A DNA stretch of 64,000 nt, taken from Clostridia bacterium. Its GTDB lineage: Bacteria > Bacillota > Clostridia > TANB77 > CAG-508. The DNA lies in assembly GCA_017533795.1 (NCBI GenBank), contig JAFWIH010000005.1:62001-126000 (forward strand). Reading direction: 5' to 3'. Below, one piece after another: positions 9,692 through 19,335 of this stretch; the stretch's first letter is position 1; each line of letters starts with the position of its first letter. The notes beneath the pieces were generated by a model, which was not told the origin of the DNA, did not search any database, and was given only the letters and a program-made list of their open reading frames with translations. Both the position numbers and the translations under genes were made by a program.

Positions 9692-10366
9692 ATGAATGAT
9701 ACTATTTTAATAGTTGATGATGAATCTAGAATAAGAAAACTAGTTAAAGATTTTTTGCTAGCTAAGCAATTCAGCGTATTAGAAGCAGAAGATGGTGAAG
9801 AAGCCATTAATATTTTTGAGGAAAATAAAAATCATATTTCATTAATAATTTTAGATGTAATGATGCCAAAACTTGATGGATGGTCAGTTTTAAGAAAAAT
9901 AAGACAAGAATCTAAAGTGCCTGTTATTATGCTTACAGCAAGAGGTGAAGAACAAGATGAATTATTTGGATTTGAACTTGGAGTAGATGAATATATTTCT
10001 AAACCATTTAGCCCTAAAATTCTAGTTGCAAGAATTGAAGCTATTTTAAAAAGAGTAAATGGAGACAAAAAAGAATTTATAGACTATGATGGTATTGTTA
10101 TAGATCAAGAAGGTAGAACTGTTACTGTAGATGGAAAAAATGTTGAATTAAGCTTAAGAGAATATGAACTTTTAAAATATTTGCTTGAAAATAGCAATAT
10201 TGCATTATCAAGAGATAAAATACTAAATAACGTATGGAACTATGATTATTACGGAGATTCAAGAACTATTGATAGCCATATAAAAAAAATAAGATCAAAA
10301 CTTGGGAAAAAAGGAAAACACATAAAAACTATGAGAGGCATAGGATATAAATTTGAAACCAAATAA
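9692..10366 (+). CDS. OmpR/PhoB-type response regulator
   Basis: 224 aa. Receiver domain with acidic D9/D10, phospho-acceptor D55 and K104. A winged-helix output domain (about 130-222) contains LSLREYELLKYLLENSN and RGIGYKF. It starts 6 bp after rpoD and 11 bp before its histidine kinase, so all may share a transcript. The target genes and the signal cannot be read from the sequence. Confidence 0.93.
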   Translation: MNDTILIVDDESRIRKLVKDFLLAKQFSVLEAEDGEEAINIFEENKNHISLIILDVMMPKLDGWSVLRKIRQESKVPVIMLTARGEEQDELFGFELGVDEYISKPFSPKILVARIEAILKRVNGDKKEFIDYDGIVIDQEGRTVTVDGKNVELSLREYELLKYLLENSNIALSRDKILNNVWNYDYYGDSRTIDSHIKKIRSKLGKKGKHIKTMRGIGYKFETK

Positions 10367-10377
10367 GAGGAATGTAA

Positions 10378-11880
10378 ATGGAGAAACTAAAAAATAGTTT
10401 TAAATCTATACAAGTAAAATTATTTTTTACTTTGTGTATATCAGTTATAATAACAATAATACTATTAATTATAGTTAATAATTTTATATTGGAGACATTC
10501 TTTTTATATAATAAAAAGAAGACGCTAAAGATTGCGAGCGAACAAATAAATAATCTATATAATAGCAACTATAGTCAAACACAAATAGAAGATTCATTAA
10601 ATAAAATTGAAATTGCAAATAACTATGAAATTTTAATTAAAGGACAAGAAGGAACAGTATATACATCAGAAAAAAATTTTTTTTCAAATTTTGAGCAAAT
10701 GGCTAAAAGAGCAAGCATATATACAAATAAGGACAAAAATATTATAGAATTAGGGGATAATTCTATAATAAGAATTATGACAGAAGATAAAACAAACATT
10801 AGCTATTTGTTTTTAGCAGCAGAACTTGATAATGAAAATGAACTATATATTAGAACACCTATTTCATTTATACGTGAAAGTGTAGAAATATCAAATAGAT
10901 TTTTATATACAATGGCATTTTTTGTTATAATTGTTGCAGCGATTATAGTTTCTTTTGTTTCAAAAAAATTTACAAAACCTATAGTAGAGTTAGATACTAT
11001 TGCAAAAAAAATGTCCAATTTAGATTTTAGTACAAAATATCAAGAAACAGATACAGGTGATGAAATAAATAATCTTGGAAAAAGTATAAACATTATGTCT
11101 GACAAACTAGAAAAAACCATAAATACATTGAGAAATAATAATCTAGAACTTGAAAGAGATATTGAAGAAAAATCTAAAATTGATGAAATGAGAAAAAGCT
11201 TTATTTCTGATGTATCACATGAATTAAAAACACCAATTGCTTTGATACAAGGATATAGTGAAGGACTGATTGAAAACATAAATAAAGATGAAGAAAGTAG
11301 AAAATTCTATGCAGAAGTTATCCAAGATGAAGCAGAAAAAATGGATAAACTAGTAAAGCAATTACTAGAACTTATGAATCTTGAATATGGAGAAAGAGAA
11401 TTCAATAATAAATCATTTAATATTGTTGAACTTGAGAAAGAAGTATTAAGAAAACTTGATGTTATGATACAAGATAAGAAAATTGAAGCTATCTTAGATA
11501 CAAATGAAGAAATAAATGTTTTTGCTGATGACTTTTATATTGAACAAGTAATTACAAATTATGTAACAAATGCAATTAAGAATACTAAGGACATTAATGG
11601 AGAAAAATATATAAAAATACTTAACGAAATAGATAATGACAATAAAACTGTATCAATAAAAGTTTTTAATACAGGTGAAAACATCAAAGACGAAGACAGT
11701 AGACGTCTATGGAATAGATTTTACAAAAGTGATAAATCAAGAAAAAGAGAAGATGGAAGTACAGGAATTGGACTTTCAATAGTAAAAGCTATTATGAATA
11801 ATTACAAAAAGGGATTTGGATTTAATAATAAAATTAATGGTGTAGAGTTCTATTTTGAACTAGATCTAACTAAGGAGTAA
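10378..11880 (+). CDS. Sensor histidine kinase
   Basis: 500 aa. Membrane segments at about 14-38 and 175-196 flank an extracytoplasmic sensor of roughly 135 residues. A HAMP linker leads to the HisKA helix with phospho-accepting H281 (DVSHELKTPIALIQGYSEG). The HATPase domain has an N-box (NYVTNAIKNT) and GSTGIGLSIVKAI. The G1 box is FNTGENI, less typical than DxGxG. It pairs with the response regulator just upstream. Its ligand is unknown. Confidence 0.93.
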   Translation: MEKLKNSFKSIQVKLFFTLCISVIITIILLIIVNNFILETFFLYNKKKTLKIASEQINNLYNSNYSQTQIEDSLNKIEIANNYEILIKGQEGTVYTSEKNFFSNFEQMAKRASIYTNKDKNIIELGDNSIIRIMTEDKTNISYLFLAAELDNENELYIRTPISFIRESVEISNRFLYTMAFFVIIVAAIIVSFVSKKFTKPIVELDTIAKKMSNLDFSTKYQETDTGDEINNLGKSINIMSDKLEKTINTLRNNNLELERDIEEKSKIDEMRKSFISDVSHELKTPIALIQGYSEGLIENINKDEESRKFYAEVIQDEAEKMDKLVKQLLELMNLEYGEREFNNKSFNIVELEKEVLRKLDVMIQDKKIEAILDTNEEINVFADDFYIEQVITNYVTNAIKNTKDINGEKYIKILNEIDNDNKTVSIKVFNTGENIKDEDSRRLWNRFYKSDKSRKREDGSTGIGLSIVKAIMNNYKKGFGFNNKINGVEFYFELDLTKE

Positions 11881-11883
11881 TTT

Positions 11884-12747
11884 ATGTATGATGTAGTAGT
11901 AATTGGAGGAGGACCCTCTGGAATTTCTGCAAGTTTATATGCAAAGAGAGCTAATCTAGAAGTGCTTGTTTTACATAACAATGAGTCAAATGTTGAACAA
12001 GCTCATCAAATTGATAATTTTTATGGATTTCCTGGGGGAATAACAGGAAAAGAATTGTACAATAAAGGAATAAGACAAGCAGAACAGCTAGGAATAGAAG
12101 TAAAAAAAGTACAAGTTGTTGGAGTGGAAAACTTAGGAAAACATTTTAATGTAAAAACTGTTAAAGGAAATTTTGAAACTAAGACAATAATTATTTCAAC
12201 AGGAAATAAAAAAATAAAGCCTAATATTCCTGGAATATATGAATTTGAAGGAAAAGGAATAAGCTATTGTGCAATATGTGATGCTTTCTTTTTTAGAAAC
12301 AAAAATGTTGCTGTATTAGGAAATGGAGAATTTGCAATAAGTGAAGCAAATGAACTTTCTCATATTGTGAAAAAAGTAACAATATTAACTAATGGATTAG
12401 AAGCACCCAATACTGAATATGAAATAATTAAAAAGAAAATTAAACAGATTACTGGTAGCACAAATGTTGAAAAAATAGAATTTGAGGATGGAAGTAATTT
12501 AGAAATAGATGGTGTATTTATAGCATTAGGGGAAGCTGGAGCAAGTGATTTTGCAAAAACTTTAGGATTATTTCAGGATGGAGATAATATAAAAGTAAAC
12601 GAGAAAATGGAAACCAATATAAATGGTATTTATGCTTGTGGTAATATAACGGGAGGTCTTTTACAGGTTTGCAAAGCAGTATATGAGGGAGCAATAGCTG
12701 GACTTTCTGCTATAGAATATATAAGAGAAGGGAGAAAAGAAAAATGA
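11884..12747 (+). CDS. Thioredoxin reductase-like flavoprotein, possibly ferredoxin-dependent
   Basis: 287 aa, shorter than typical NADPH-TrxB (about 310-320). The FAD site is GGGPSGISASLYAKRA at the N-terminus. The redox pair is C129-C132 in the CAIC motif. The pyridine-nucleotide region reads GNGEFA rather than GGGDSA, and the HRR arginine motif is replaced by ILTNGLEAP. Those losses match pyridine-nucleotide-independent reductases described from Clostridium that take electrons from ferredoxin. Overlap with the thioredoxin gene (ATGA) supports thioredoxin as the partner. The electron donor is inference. Confidence 0.85.
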   Translation: MYDVVVIGGGPSGISASLYAKRANLEVLVLHNNESNVEQAHQIDNFYGFPGGITGKELYNKGIRQAEQLGIEVKKVQVVGVENLGKHFNVKTVKGNFETKTIIISTGNKKIKPNIPGIYEFEGKGISYCAICDAFFFRNKNVAVLGNGEFAISEANELSHIVKKVTILTNGLEAPNTEYEIIKKKIKQITGSTNVEKIEFEDGSNLEIDGVFIALGEAGASDFAKTLGLFQDGDNIKVNEKMETNINGIYACGNITGGLLQVCKAVYEGAIAGLSAIEYIREGRKEK

Positions 12748-13049
12748 GTGTTAAGGTATTAAATGAAGAAAACTTTGAAAAAGAGGTATTAAATTCTAAT
12801 GAAACAGTTTTAGTTGATTTTTATGCAGACTGGTGTGGACCATGTAAAGCAATGTCACCTATAATTGACGAAATTGCAGAAGAAAATACAAATATAAAGG
12901 TTGGAAAAATCAATGTAGATGATAATGGAGAATTAGCTACAGAATTTGATATTATAAGTATTCCAACGATTATAGTTTTTAAAAATGGAGAAATTACAAA
13001 AAAATTTGTAGGTTTAACTGAAAAAGAAGCGATAAAAGAAGTGTTATAA
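12744..13049 (+). CDS. trxA: Thioredoxin
   Basis: 101 aa with active site WCGPC (C31, C34), VDFYADWCGPCK before it and the cis-proline segment ISIPTIIVFKNG after it. It reduces disulfides in the cytoplasm. The start overlaps the reductase stop by 4 bp, so the two make one redox unit. A hairpin terminator follows. Confidence 0.96.
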   Translation: MSVKVLNEENFEKEVLNSNETVLVDFYADWCGPCKAMSPIIDEIAEENTNIKVGKINVDDNGELATEFDIISIPTIIVFKNGEITKKFVGLTEKEAIKEVL

Positions 13050-13060
13050 TATATGAAAAC

Positions 13061-13096
13061 AAGGTTGTCAATGATGATTTTGACAACCTTTATTTT
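13061..13096 (+). terminator. Intrinsic terminator after the thioredoxin operon
   Basis: AAGGTTGTCAA (13061-13071) pairs with TTGACAACCTT (13080-13090), loop of 8, then TATTTT. Confidence 0.8.
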
Positions 13097-13154
13097 GACA
13101 TGTTAAAAAAAATATGGTATTATGTATAATAGTTGTAATTTGGAGGAAAATAGG

Positions 13155-15008
13155 ATGGAGCTTAATTTAAAAATACTTAAAAAGATTAAATTTGGAAAAA
13201 TAAAAATGGATTCTATAGAAAATCTAGAAGAATTAAAAATTGATCCAGAAAAAGCAAAAAAAAGTGGTAAAAAAAGAACAGAACCATATGAACATACCAA
13301 TTATTCTACTGTAAAAGAATTTTTTTATAGAGCATGTGAATTATATCCTGAAGAAGATTGTATATTAGAAAAACCAGATAAAAAAGAACCATATAAAATA
13401 TATACATATAAAGACTTTTATGAGGATGTTAATGGACTTGGTACTGCATTAATAAACATATTAAATCAAAAGGACAAAAGAGTTATAATAGTTGGCGAAA
13501 CACAATATGGTTGGTACTTGTCTTATATGGCAATGCTTTGTGGAGTAGGAATTGCCGTTCCAGTAGATAGGGAATTACCAGAAAATGAATTAGAAAATGT
13601 AATAAAAAGGGCTAAAGCAACAACAGTTATTTATTCTCCTCGAAAAGCAGAAGACATAAAAAAAATAAAGGAAAACATTCCAGAAGTAGAATACTTTATA
13701 GAAATGAAATCTAATAAACCATTAGAAGGAAAAGACGTAGGCATTGATTATTTAGTAGAAACGGGAAAAATCATGATAAAATCAGGTGATGCAAGTTTTA
13801 GTAAAATAGAAATCGATCCTGATGAATTCAAGGTACTAATTTTTACTTCAGGAACAACGTCAAATTCTAAAGGAGTTATGATAAGCAACAGAAATCTTGC
13901 AGAAAACATTAATGCAGTAACTGCATATGTAAGTTTATACCCTACAGACAGACTTTTTTCAGTTTTGCCATTGCATCATACATATGAATCAACAATAGGA
14001 TTTCTATATCCAATTTCTCAAGGGGCAAGTATTGCTGTATGTCAAGGTTTAAGATATATTGTATCAGATATGCAAGAAGCTAAACCAACTGCAGTTCTCG
14101 TTGTTCCATTATTAGTAGAAACAATTTATAAAAAAATAAATGAAAGTATAAGAAAGAGCCATAAGGAAGCTTTAGTACAATCAATGATGCATGTCACAAA
14201 TGTACTTAAGGGTGTAGGTGTAGATATAAAGAAAAAAGTATTTAAAGAAATCTATGACAATTTAGGAGGAAACTTAAGAATTATAGTATCAGCTGCAGCA
14301 CCTGTAGACAAAAAAGTTGGAAAGTGGTATGAAGATTTAGGTATAATGTTTTTACAGGGCTATGGATTAACAGAAACTGCTCCTATTGCAGCAGTTACTC
14401 CAGAATATAAAACACAAGTTGGTTCTGCAGGTAGAACTATAGTTCAAGCAGATATTAAGGTGGATAATCCAAATGAAAATGGTGAAGGAGAGTTACTAAT
14501 AAAATCTCCAACCCTTATGCTTGGATATTATGAAGATGAAGAAGCAACAAAAGCTGTAATGACAGAAGATGGATATTTTAAATCTGGAGATATTGGATAT
14601 GTTGATGATGACAAATTTGTATATATAACTGGTAGAAGCAAAAATGTAATTGTAACTCAAAATGGAAAAAATATTTATCCTGAAGAAATAGAGACATTAC
14701 TTGGTAAAGTACCTGAAATAAAAGAGGTTATGGTATATGGAAAATCTCCAGAAGGAAAGCAAGCAAGCAAAAAGGATGACAAAGAGCTAATTATTACTGC
14801 TAGAGTTATACCTAATAAAGAAGAAATAGAAAAATTACATGGAAAAGATTTATCTGATAAACAAATTTATAGTATTATTTGGAATAGTATAAAAGATGTT
14901 AATAAAAAGCTTACTTCATACAAGGCAGTAAAAGACCTTGAAATAAAGGAAGGGGAATTTGAAAAAACATCTACTATGAAGATAAAACGTTATAAAGAAT
15001 TAAATTAA
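13155..15008 (+). CDS. AMP-forming long-chain acyl-CoA synthetase-like protein
   Basis: 617 aa from ATG 13155 (GGAGG 8 bases upstream); an earlier in-frame ATG at 13122 lacks a ribosome site. It is an ANL-superfamily adenylating enzyme: the P-loop is FTSGTTSNSKGVMISNRNL, then LQGYGLTETAP and SGDIGYVDDDKFVYITGRSK with the hinge and catalytic domain near the C-terminus. It should activate a carboxylate, probably a fatty acid, to acyl-AMP and then acyl-CoA. The substrate is not predictable. It appears monocistronic, followed by a palindrome. Confidence 0.88.
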   Translation: MELNLKILKKIKFGKIKMDSIENLEELKIDPEKAKKSGKKRTEPYEHTNYSTVKEFFYRACELYPEEDCILEKPDKKEPYKIYTYKDFYEDVNGLGTALINILNQKDKRVIIVGETQYGWYLSYMAMLCGVGIAVPVDRELPENELENVIKRAKATTVIYSPRKAEDIKKIKENIPEVEYFIEMKSNKPLEGKDVGIDYLVETGKIMIKSGDASFSKIEIDPDEFKVLIFTSGTTSNSKGVMISNRNLAENINAVTAYVSLYPTDRLFSVLPLHHTYESTIGFLYPISQGASIAVCQGLRYIVSDMQEAKPTAVLVVPLLVETIYKKINESIRKSHKEALVQSMMHVTNVLKGVGVDIKKKVFKEIYDNLGGNLRIIVSAAAPVDKKVGKWYEDLGIMFLQGYGLTETAPIAAVTPEYKTQVGSAGRTIVQADIKVDNPNENGEGELLIKSPTLMLGYYEDEEATKAVMTEDGYFKSGDIGYVDDDKFVYITGRSKNVIVTQNGKNIYPEEIETLLGKVPEIKEVMVYGKSPEGKQASKKDDKELIITARVIPNKEEIEKLHGKDLSDKQIYSIIWNSIKDVNKKLTSYKAVKDLEIKEGEFEKTSTMKIKRYKELN

Positions 15009-15025
15009 AAAAACTATTCCAAGAT

Positions 15026-15069
15026 AATGATTCAACCACCGAGGACGGGAAAACGGTGGTTGAATCATT
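15026..15069. repeat. Short palindrome, copy B of the REP-like family
   Basis: 16-bp perfect arms 15026-15041 and 15054-15069 around a 12-base loop with GGACGG. It lies between the convergent acyl-CoA synthetase and splB genes and touches the splB stop codon. It shares the TTCAACCAnC edge and GGACGG core with the longer copies. Confidence 0.75.
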
Positions 15070-16067
15070 TAAACTATATACATTATTCTATTATTAGGAA
15101 AGTACTTTTGCAATGCGCCCCTGAAAAATATCTCACCATCTCGTCTGAGATCTTTTTTGTACATATACTTGCCTTTGCCTCTTCCAGTCATAATTTCTTT
15201 ATTGAACAAAATGTTAGCATTTGGAAATACAGCTTCATTTATTTTAGTGTGAATAAAACTATATGTCATAAAAATAACTTCAAAGAAAACATCTTTTTTT
15301 ACTTTAGTAGATAGTTTAGAATCTAGAATTTTTATTAAATCAAGATAAAGAGTTTTCCAATTTTCAACCATAATTACAGGTGCTATTATTATACCTATTT
15401 TATATCCTGCTTCTTTTAGTTTATTTATTGCCTCGATTCGTCCTTGTAATTTAGATGTGCCAATTTCAAACTGATTAATAATGTCATTAGGGTTAATACT
15501 CATTCTTATTATTATTTTACCTTTATGATCAATATCTAAAATATTATCTACCATTTCAAATTTTGTCGGAAAGGTCAAGAATCCTTTGGAAGAATTATTA
15601 AAATTTTTTATTGTCCATGGTAAGTTTTCTGTTATGGTGTTTTCTAATATTAAATCACTATTGCTTCCAATTTCAAAAGTTAAATTTTTTTCAGATTTGT
15701 TTGCAACTTTAATTATTTTTTCTAGCATTTCTTCTCTGTTTACAAAAATACGTAAATATGCGCATTTATTATAATTACAGACTAGGTAACAGTACATGCA
15801 TGATGCTGTACATCCTGATGAAGTATATGGAACTAAAAAATCAGATGTTTTATGATTTTCAACAAATTTGTGCGTTTTTCTTATTCCAATTATTAAGTTT
15901 TGCTTCATAGTTAAAAATTCTTTATTATCTTTTTTTCGCATTTCTTCGATATTATTATGATTTTCTATAATTCTTTTAGGCACATTTGCATATTTTTCTA
16001 ACAGTTTTTTTCCAAGTTCATATTTTTCAATTGATTTTTCATAATAAATAGTTTTTGGCGTAAACAT
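15069..16067 (-). CDS. splB: Spore photoproduct lyase
   Basis: 332 aa radical-SAM enzyme with the SplB cluster motif C86-x3-C90-x2-C93 (GCTASCMYC) and tyrosines Y92 and Y94 flanking the third cysteine, as in Bacillus SplB. It reverses the UV spore photoproduct to two thymines during germination. The cysteine that donates hydrogen in the Bacillus enzyme (C141) aligns with S135 in FEIGSNSD. AAAGGAG precedes the ATG. It is single-gene and convergent with the acyl-CoA synthetase. Confidence 0.93.
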   Translation of the reverse strand: MFTPKTIYYEKSIEKYELGKKLLEKYANVPKRIIENHNNIEEMRKKDNKEFLTMKQNLIIGIRKTHKFVENHKTSDFLVPYTSSGCTASCMYCYLVCNYNKCAYLRIFVNREEMLEKIIKVANKSEKNLTFEIGSNSDLILENTITENLPWTIKNFNNSSKGFLTFPTKFEMVDNILDIDHKGKIIIRMSINPNDIINQFEIGTSKLQGRIEAINKLKEAGYKIGIIIAPVIMVENWKTLYLDLIKILDSKLSTKVKKDVFFEVIFMTYSFIHTKINEAVFPNANILFNKEIMTGRGKGKYMYKKDLRRDGEIFFRGALQKYFPNNRIMYIV

Positions 16068-16193
16068 AAAAATTCTCCTTTTTTATAGTATAACCTCAAG
16101 ATTTTTTTTTATAATTAAAATTAAAATCATTTTAGTTTTGTTGAAATTTGTCGATTTTTGCGATGAAAAATTAGAAAAAAATATTCGAAAATG

Positions 16194-16222
16194 TTGACAA
16201 ATAATGTAAAAGATTTTATACT
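16194..16222 (+). promoter_or_regulatory. Sigma-A promoter, near consensus
   Basis: TTGACA (16194-16199), 17-base spacer, TATACT (16217-16222), about 125 bases before the next start codon. The roughly 270-base gap between splB and this gene otherwise holds only AT-rich leader sequence. Confidence 0.65.
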
Positions 16223-16346
16223 AACTATAAATTATATAATTTATGTAAATTTTTACATTCTTTTAGAGTTATAACTCATTAAATTTTATTTCTTAGATTT
16301 TTTCTTATAAAAATCCAGAATTATAATAATAAAAAAGGAGGTATAA

Positions 16347-16946
16347 TTGATTAAAATATCAAGTGATAATTCAGATATGTTAAAAGACATATTTAGAGAC
16401 AAGAATGCTATACCTATGATAAAAGATTTAGTTTCGGAAGTTTTGGAATTAAAGGTGGAAAACATAGAATATGAATGTTTAAAAAAATTTGAAACTATTT
16501 CAGAATATGAGTTTTCATTAGTAAAAACAAAGTGTGATTTAGGAATGGAGGATAAAGTTGAAATATATTTTAAAATTATAAAAAATGATAAAATAAAAGA
16601 ATCATTATTTTGCTATTGGTGTTTACTCTACGAAGAAATACTAAAGGAAACAAATCAGGACTTGAACATGTCTACTATTATAAATAATGTATTAATTTCA
16701 GAAGTTGGAATGGAAAGATATAAAAATAGTGTTTTTTTAGAAATTGAAGACAATAAATCTGGAATACTAGAAAATGGGACAGAAGTGTATTTTATTGATT
16801 TTATAAAATACATAAATAATCATAAAAGAAAGGGTAATAGTTTAGAAATGTGGAACAAATATTTAGACAAAGAAAACAAGGATATACTTATGATGGGAGT
16901 TGTGCTAAATGAAGGAATGGGAAGGAGTAATATACACATAGTGTAA
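16347..16946 (+). CDS. Uncharacterised protein, distant resemblance to Rpn/PD-(D/E)XK family
   Basis: 199 aa, TTG start with a strong AAAGGAGG 6 bases upstream and its own near-consensus promoter, so it is expressed. The order LKDIFRDKNAIPMIKDLVSEVL, then CDLGMEDKVEIYFKI, then FCYWCLLYEEIL recalls the N-terminal half of PD-(D/E)XK transposase-family (Rpn-type) proteins, but a clear catalytic D...ExK set is not evident. It may be a diverged or inactivated member. It is flanked by a terminator. Function unknown. Confidence 0.6.
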   Translation: MIKISSDNSDMLKDIFRDKNAIPMIKDLVSEVLELKVENIEYECLKKFETISEYEFSLVKTKCDLGMEDKVEIYFKIIKNDKIKESLFCYWCLLYEEILKETNQDLNMSTIINNVLISEVGMERYKNSVFLEIEDNKSGILENGTEVYFIDFIKYINNHKRKGNSLEMWNKYLDKENKDILMMGVVLNEGMGRSNIHIV

Positions 16947-16947
16947 A

Positions 16948-16971
16948 AGGCTGGGTTTTTACCCAACCTTT
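16948..16971. terminator. Bidirectional terminator
   Basis: AGG-C-TGGGT pairs with ACCCA-A-CCT (one mismatch) around a short T loop, with a T-rich tail. It lies between convergent genes. Confidence 0.65.
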
Positions 16972-16977
16972 ATAGAA

Positions 16978-19245
16978 CTAGTGTGCATCTTTTAGTGTTT
17001 CTTTAAAAGTAACTCTAATTACTGTTCCTTCTTCTACTGTTGAATCTTTAGCGTAATCCTGACTTGTAACATACCCTTTACCAGAAATAGAAATGTTTAA
17101 GTTTTTGTTTTTTAAAGTTTCTATTGCTTCTTCTACAGATAATCCACGCAAATCAGGTACAGTAACTGATGTTCTTGTATCATTTTCTTCAGAATACAAT
17201 AAAATAGTTGCACCATTGATTAACTGTGTACCTGCTACAGGTACTTGACTTTTAACAAGAAGTGAGTTTTCATCTCCAGATACATTTATTTTTGGCTTGA
17301 ATCCAGCTGATTCTATTATTTTTTTAGCTTCAGTAATAGTCTTATTTGTTACATTTGGAAGAGTAATAGTATTTCCATTACTATCGTCTGTATTATCTGC
17401 TGATGATGGTATTTCTAGATAAGGCAATATTTCTGAAAGCATTTGAGATACAACAGGTCCTGCGACCTGACCTCCTTGATAACTCTTACCTTGAGGGTCA
17501 TATAATGCAAGAAGTATAGCTACACGAGTATCTTCAATTGGAGATATAGCAACATAAGATGCAACGTATCCTTCTTTAACATTTTTAGCAAGTGGCTCTG
17601 AAGTACCTGTTTTGCCACCAATAGAGTATCCACTAACGGCACCATGCTTTCCAGTACCTTGAGTTACAACAGATTCCATCATAGACTTTACTTTTTCAGA
17701 AGTTTCTTTAGATAAGACTTGTCTAACTTTTATAGGATCTACAGTTGTAACACTTCCAGATTCGGTGTTTTTAACTTCTTTTACTATCCTTGGCTTCATT
17801 AATACTCCGTCATTTGCAACAGCCGATATAGCTGTAATCATTTGTAGAGGAGTTACAGTAAAACGTTGACCAAATGACATTGTAGCAAGCTCCACAGCAC
17901 CTACTTTATCTTCTGTCCAAAAAGAACTAGAAGCTTCTCCAGATAATCCAACTCCAGTTTTATCAAATAATCCAAAAGCTTTATAATATTTATATAGTGT
18001 TTGTGCACCAATTTTTTTACCTAATTGCATGAACGCAGGATTGCATGAATTCATTAGTGCTTGCCTTAAAGTTTGATATCCATGAGGCACAGTTCTCCAA
18101 CATTTTATTTCTGTTCCATCACTAAATTTTTCAGAGCCAGTACATACAAAGTTATTGGCAATATCAGTATCGGTGATATTTTCTTCTAAAGCAACAGACG
18201 AAGTTATTACTTTAAATGTAGAACCGGGTTCATAGGGTTCAGATATAGATCGACAATTCCACATTGATTGTAATGCATTTTTTTGTTCTTCTGAACTAAG
18301 AGAATCCCAATTTTTAGATAGAGCACTATTTGGTGTAAATGGAGTATTTAAATTATAATCTGGATATGAGGCCATTGCTAAAATATCTCCATTAGATGGA
18401 TTCATTACAATAACATTTCCACCACGTGAGCAAGAATTATATTCTACTGCTTGTTTTAAATACTTTTCAACTATAGTTTGTATATTTAAATCTATAGTTA
18501 ATGTAAGGTCACTTCCGTTTTCAGCAGCTATATATGTTTCTTCGGTGTTAGGTATTTCTCCTTGACTTGCATCTTTGGAAGCTACTATTTTTCCTGATGT
18601 TCCAGTTAGAGTAGAATCCCAACTATATTCAATTCCACTTAAACCTTGATTGTCATTACCACAAAAACCAAGTAGTCCAGAAGCTACATTGTTGTATGGA
18701 TAATATCTTTTAGAATCTTCATCAATATTAATTCCTATAGTTATTTTATTATCTTCCATCCATTTTTTTAATTCCGTGATTTTAGCTTGTTCTACCTTTT
18801 TAGCAATAGTTTCAACAGAGGAGTTGCTTGTTATTTTTGTTAATGTTTCATTATAGTCTAATTCAAAAATATCAGATAATCCATGAGCTATTTTTTCCTT
18901 TAAGGCAGTAGTAGCTTCATCTGAATTTGCTTTAATTTTCTTGGGATTAATTGTTACTGTATCTACTTGAGCACTTGTTGCTAAAGTTTTTCCTGTAGAA
19001 TCATATATATTGCCTCTTTTAGGACTAATTATTTGGTTTATTGTTTGTTGTGAATAAGCTTGTTCTCTTAAAAAATTACCATCTACAAATTGTAGCCATG
19101 CAATTCTTCCTAATAGGCTTGCTAAAATAAAAACTATAAATACTAATAAAATCTTCATTTTTAAGTTTGATTTTTTTCTAGTAACACTACTTATTTTAAT
19201 GATTTTATTATCACGTTTATCATTATTGGTATTTTTCTTTTTCAT
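16978..19245 (-). CDS. PASTA-domain penicillin-binding protein (PBP2B/SpoVD class)
   Basis: 755 aa. Cytoplasmic tail, membrane anchor about 30-47, PBP dimerisation domain to about 250. The transpeptidase has S342xxK (EPGSTFK), S400-C-N and K545-T-G. Two PASTA domains (about 625-690 and 693-750) end the protein. This class B enzyme cross-links septal or cortex peptidoglycan and partners FtsW/SpoVE-type proteins. In many Firmicutes it follows ftsL; here it is a lone minus-strand gene 8 kb away. Whether it is the vegetative or the sporulation enzyme cannot be decided. Confidence 0.93.
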   Translation of the reverse strand: MKKKNTNNDKRDNKIIKISSVTRKKSNLKMKILLVFIVFILASLLGRIAWLQFVDGNFLREQAYSQQTINQIISPKRGNIYDSTGKTLATSAQVDTVTINPKKIKANSDEATTALKEKIAHGLSDIFELDYNETLTKITSNSSVETIAKKVEQAKITELKKWMEDNKITIGINIDEDSKRYYPYNNVASGLLGFCGNDNQGLSGIEYSWDSTLTGTSGKIVASKDASQGEIPNTEETYIAAENGSDLTLTIDLNIQTIVEKYLKQAVEYNSCSRGGNVIVMNPSNGDILAMASYPDYNLNTPFTPNSALSKNWDSLSSEEQKNALQSMWNCRSISEPYEPGSTFKVITSSVALEENITDTDIANNFVCTGSEKFSDGTEIKCWRTVPHGYQTLRQALMNSCNPAFMQLGKKIGAQTLYKYYKAFGLFDKTGVGLSGEASSSFWTEDKVGAVELATMSFGQRFTVTPLQMITAISAVANDGVLMKPRIVKEVKNTESGSVTTVDPIKVRQVLSKETSEKVKSMMESVVTQGTGKHGAVSGYSIGGKTGTSEPLAKNVKEGYVASYVAISPIEDTRVAILLALYDPQGKSYQGGQVAGPVVSQMLSEILPYLEIPSSADNTDDSNGNTITLPNVTNKTITEAKKIIESAGFKPKINVSGDENSLLVKSQVPVAGTQLINGATILLYSEENDTRTSVTVPDLRGLSVEEAIETLKNKNLNISISGKGYVTSQDYAKDSTVEEGTVIRVTFKETLKDAH

Positions 19246-19335
19246 ATATTCACCATTCTTTAGTTAAATTATAACAATTATATTTTATAGTAAGTATCAA
19301 AAAAAAGCAAGAAAAAAACAAGAAAGGAGACTAAA

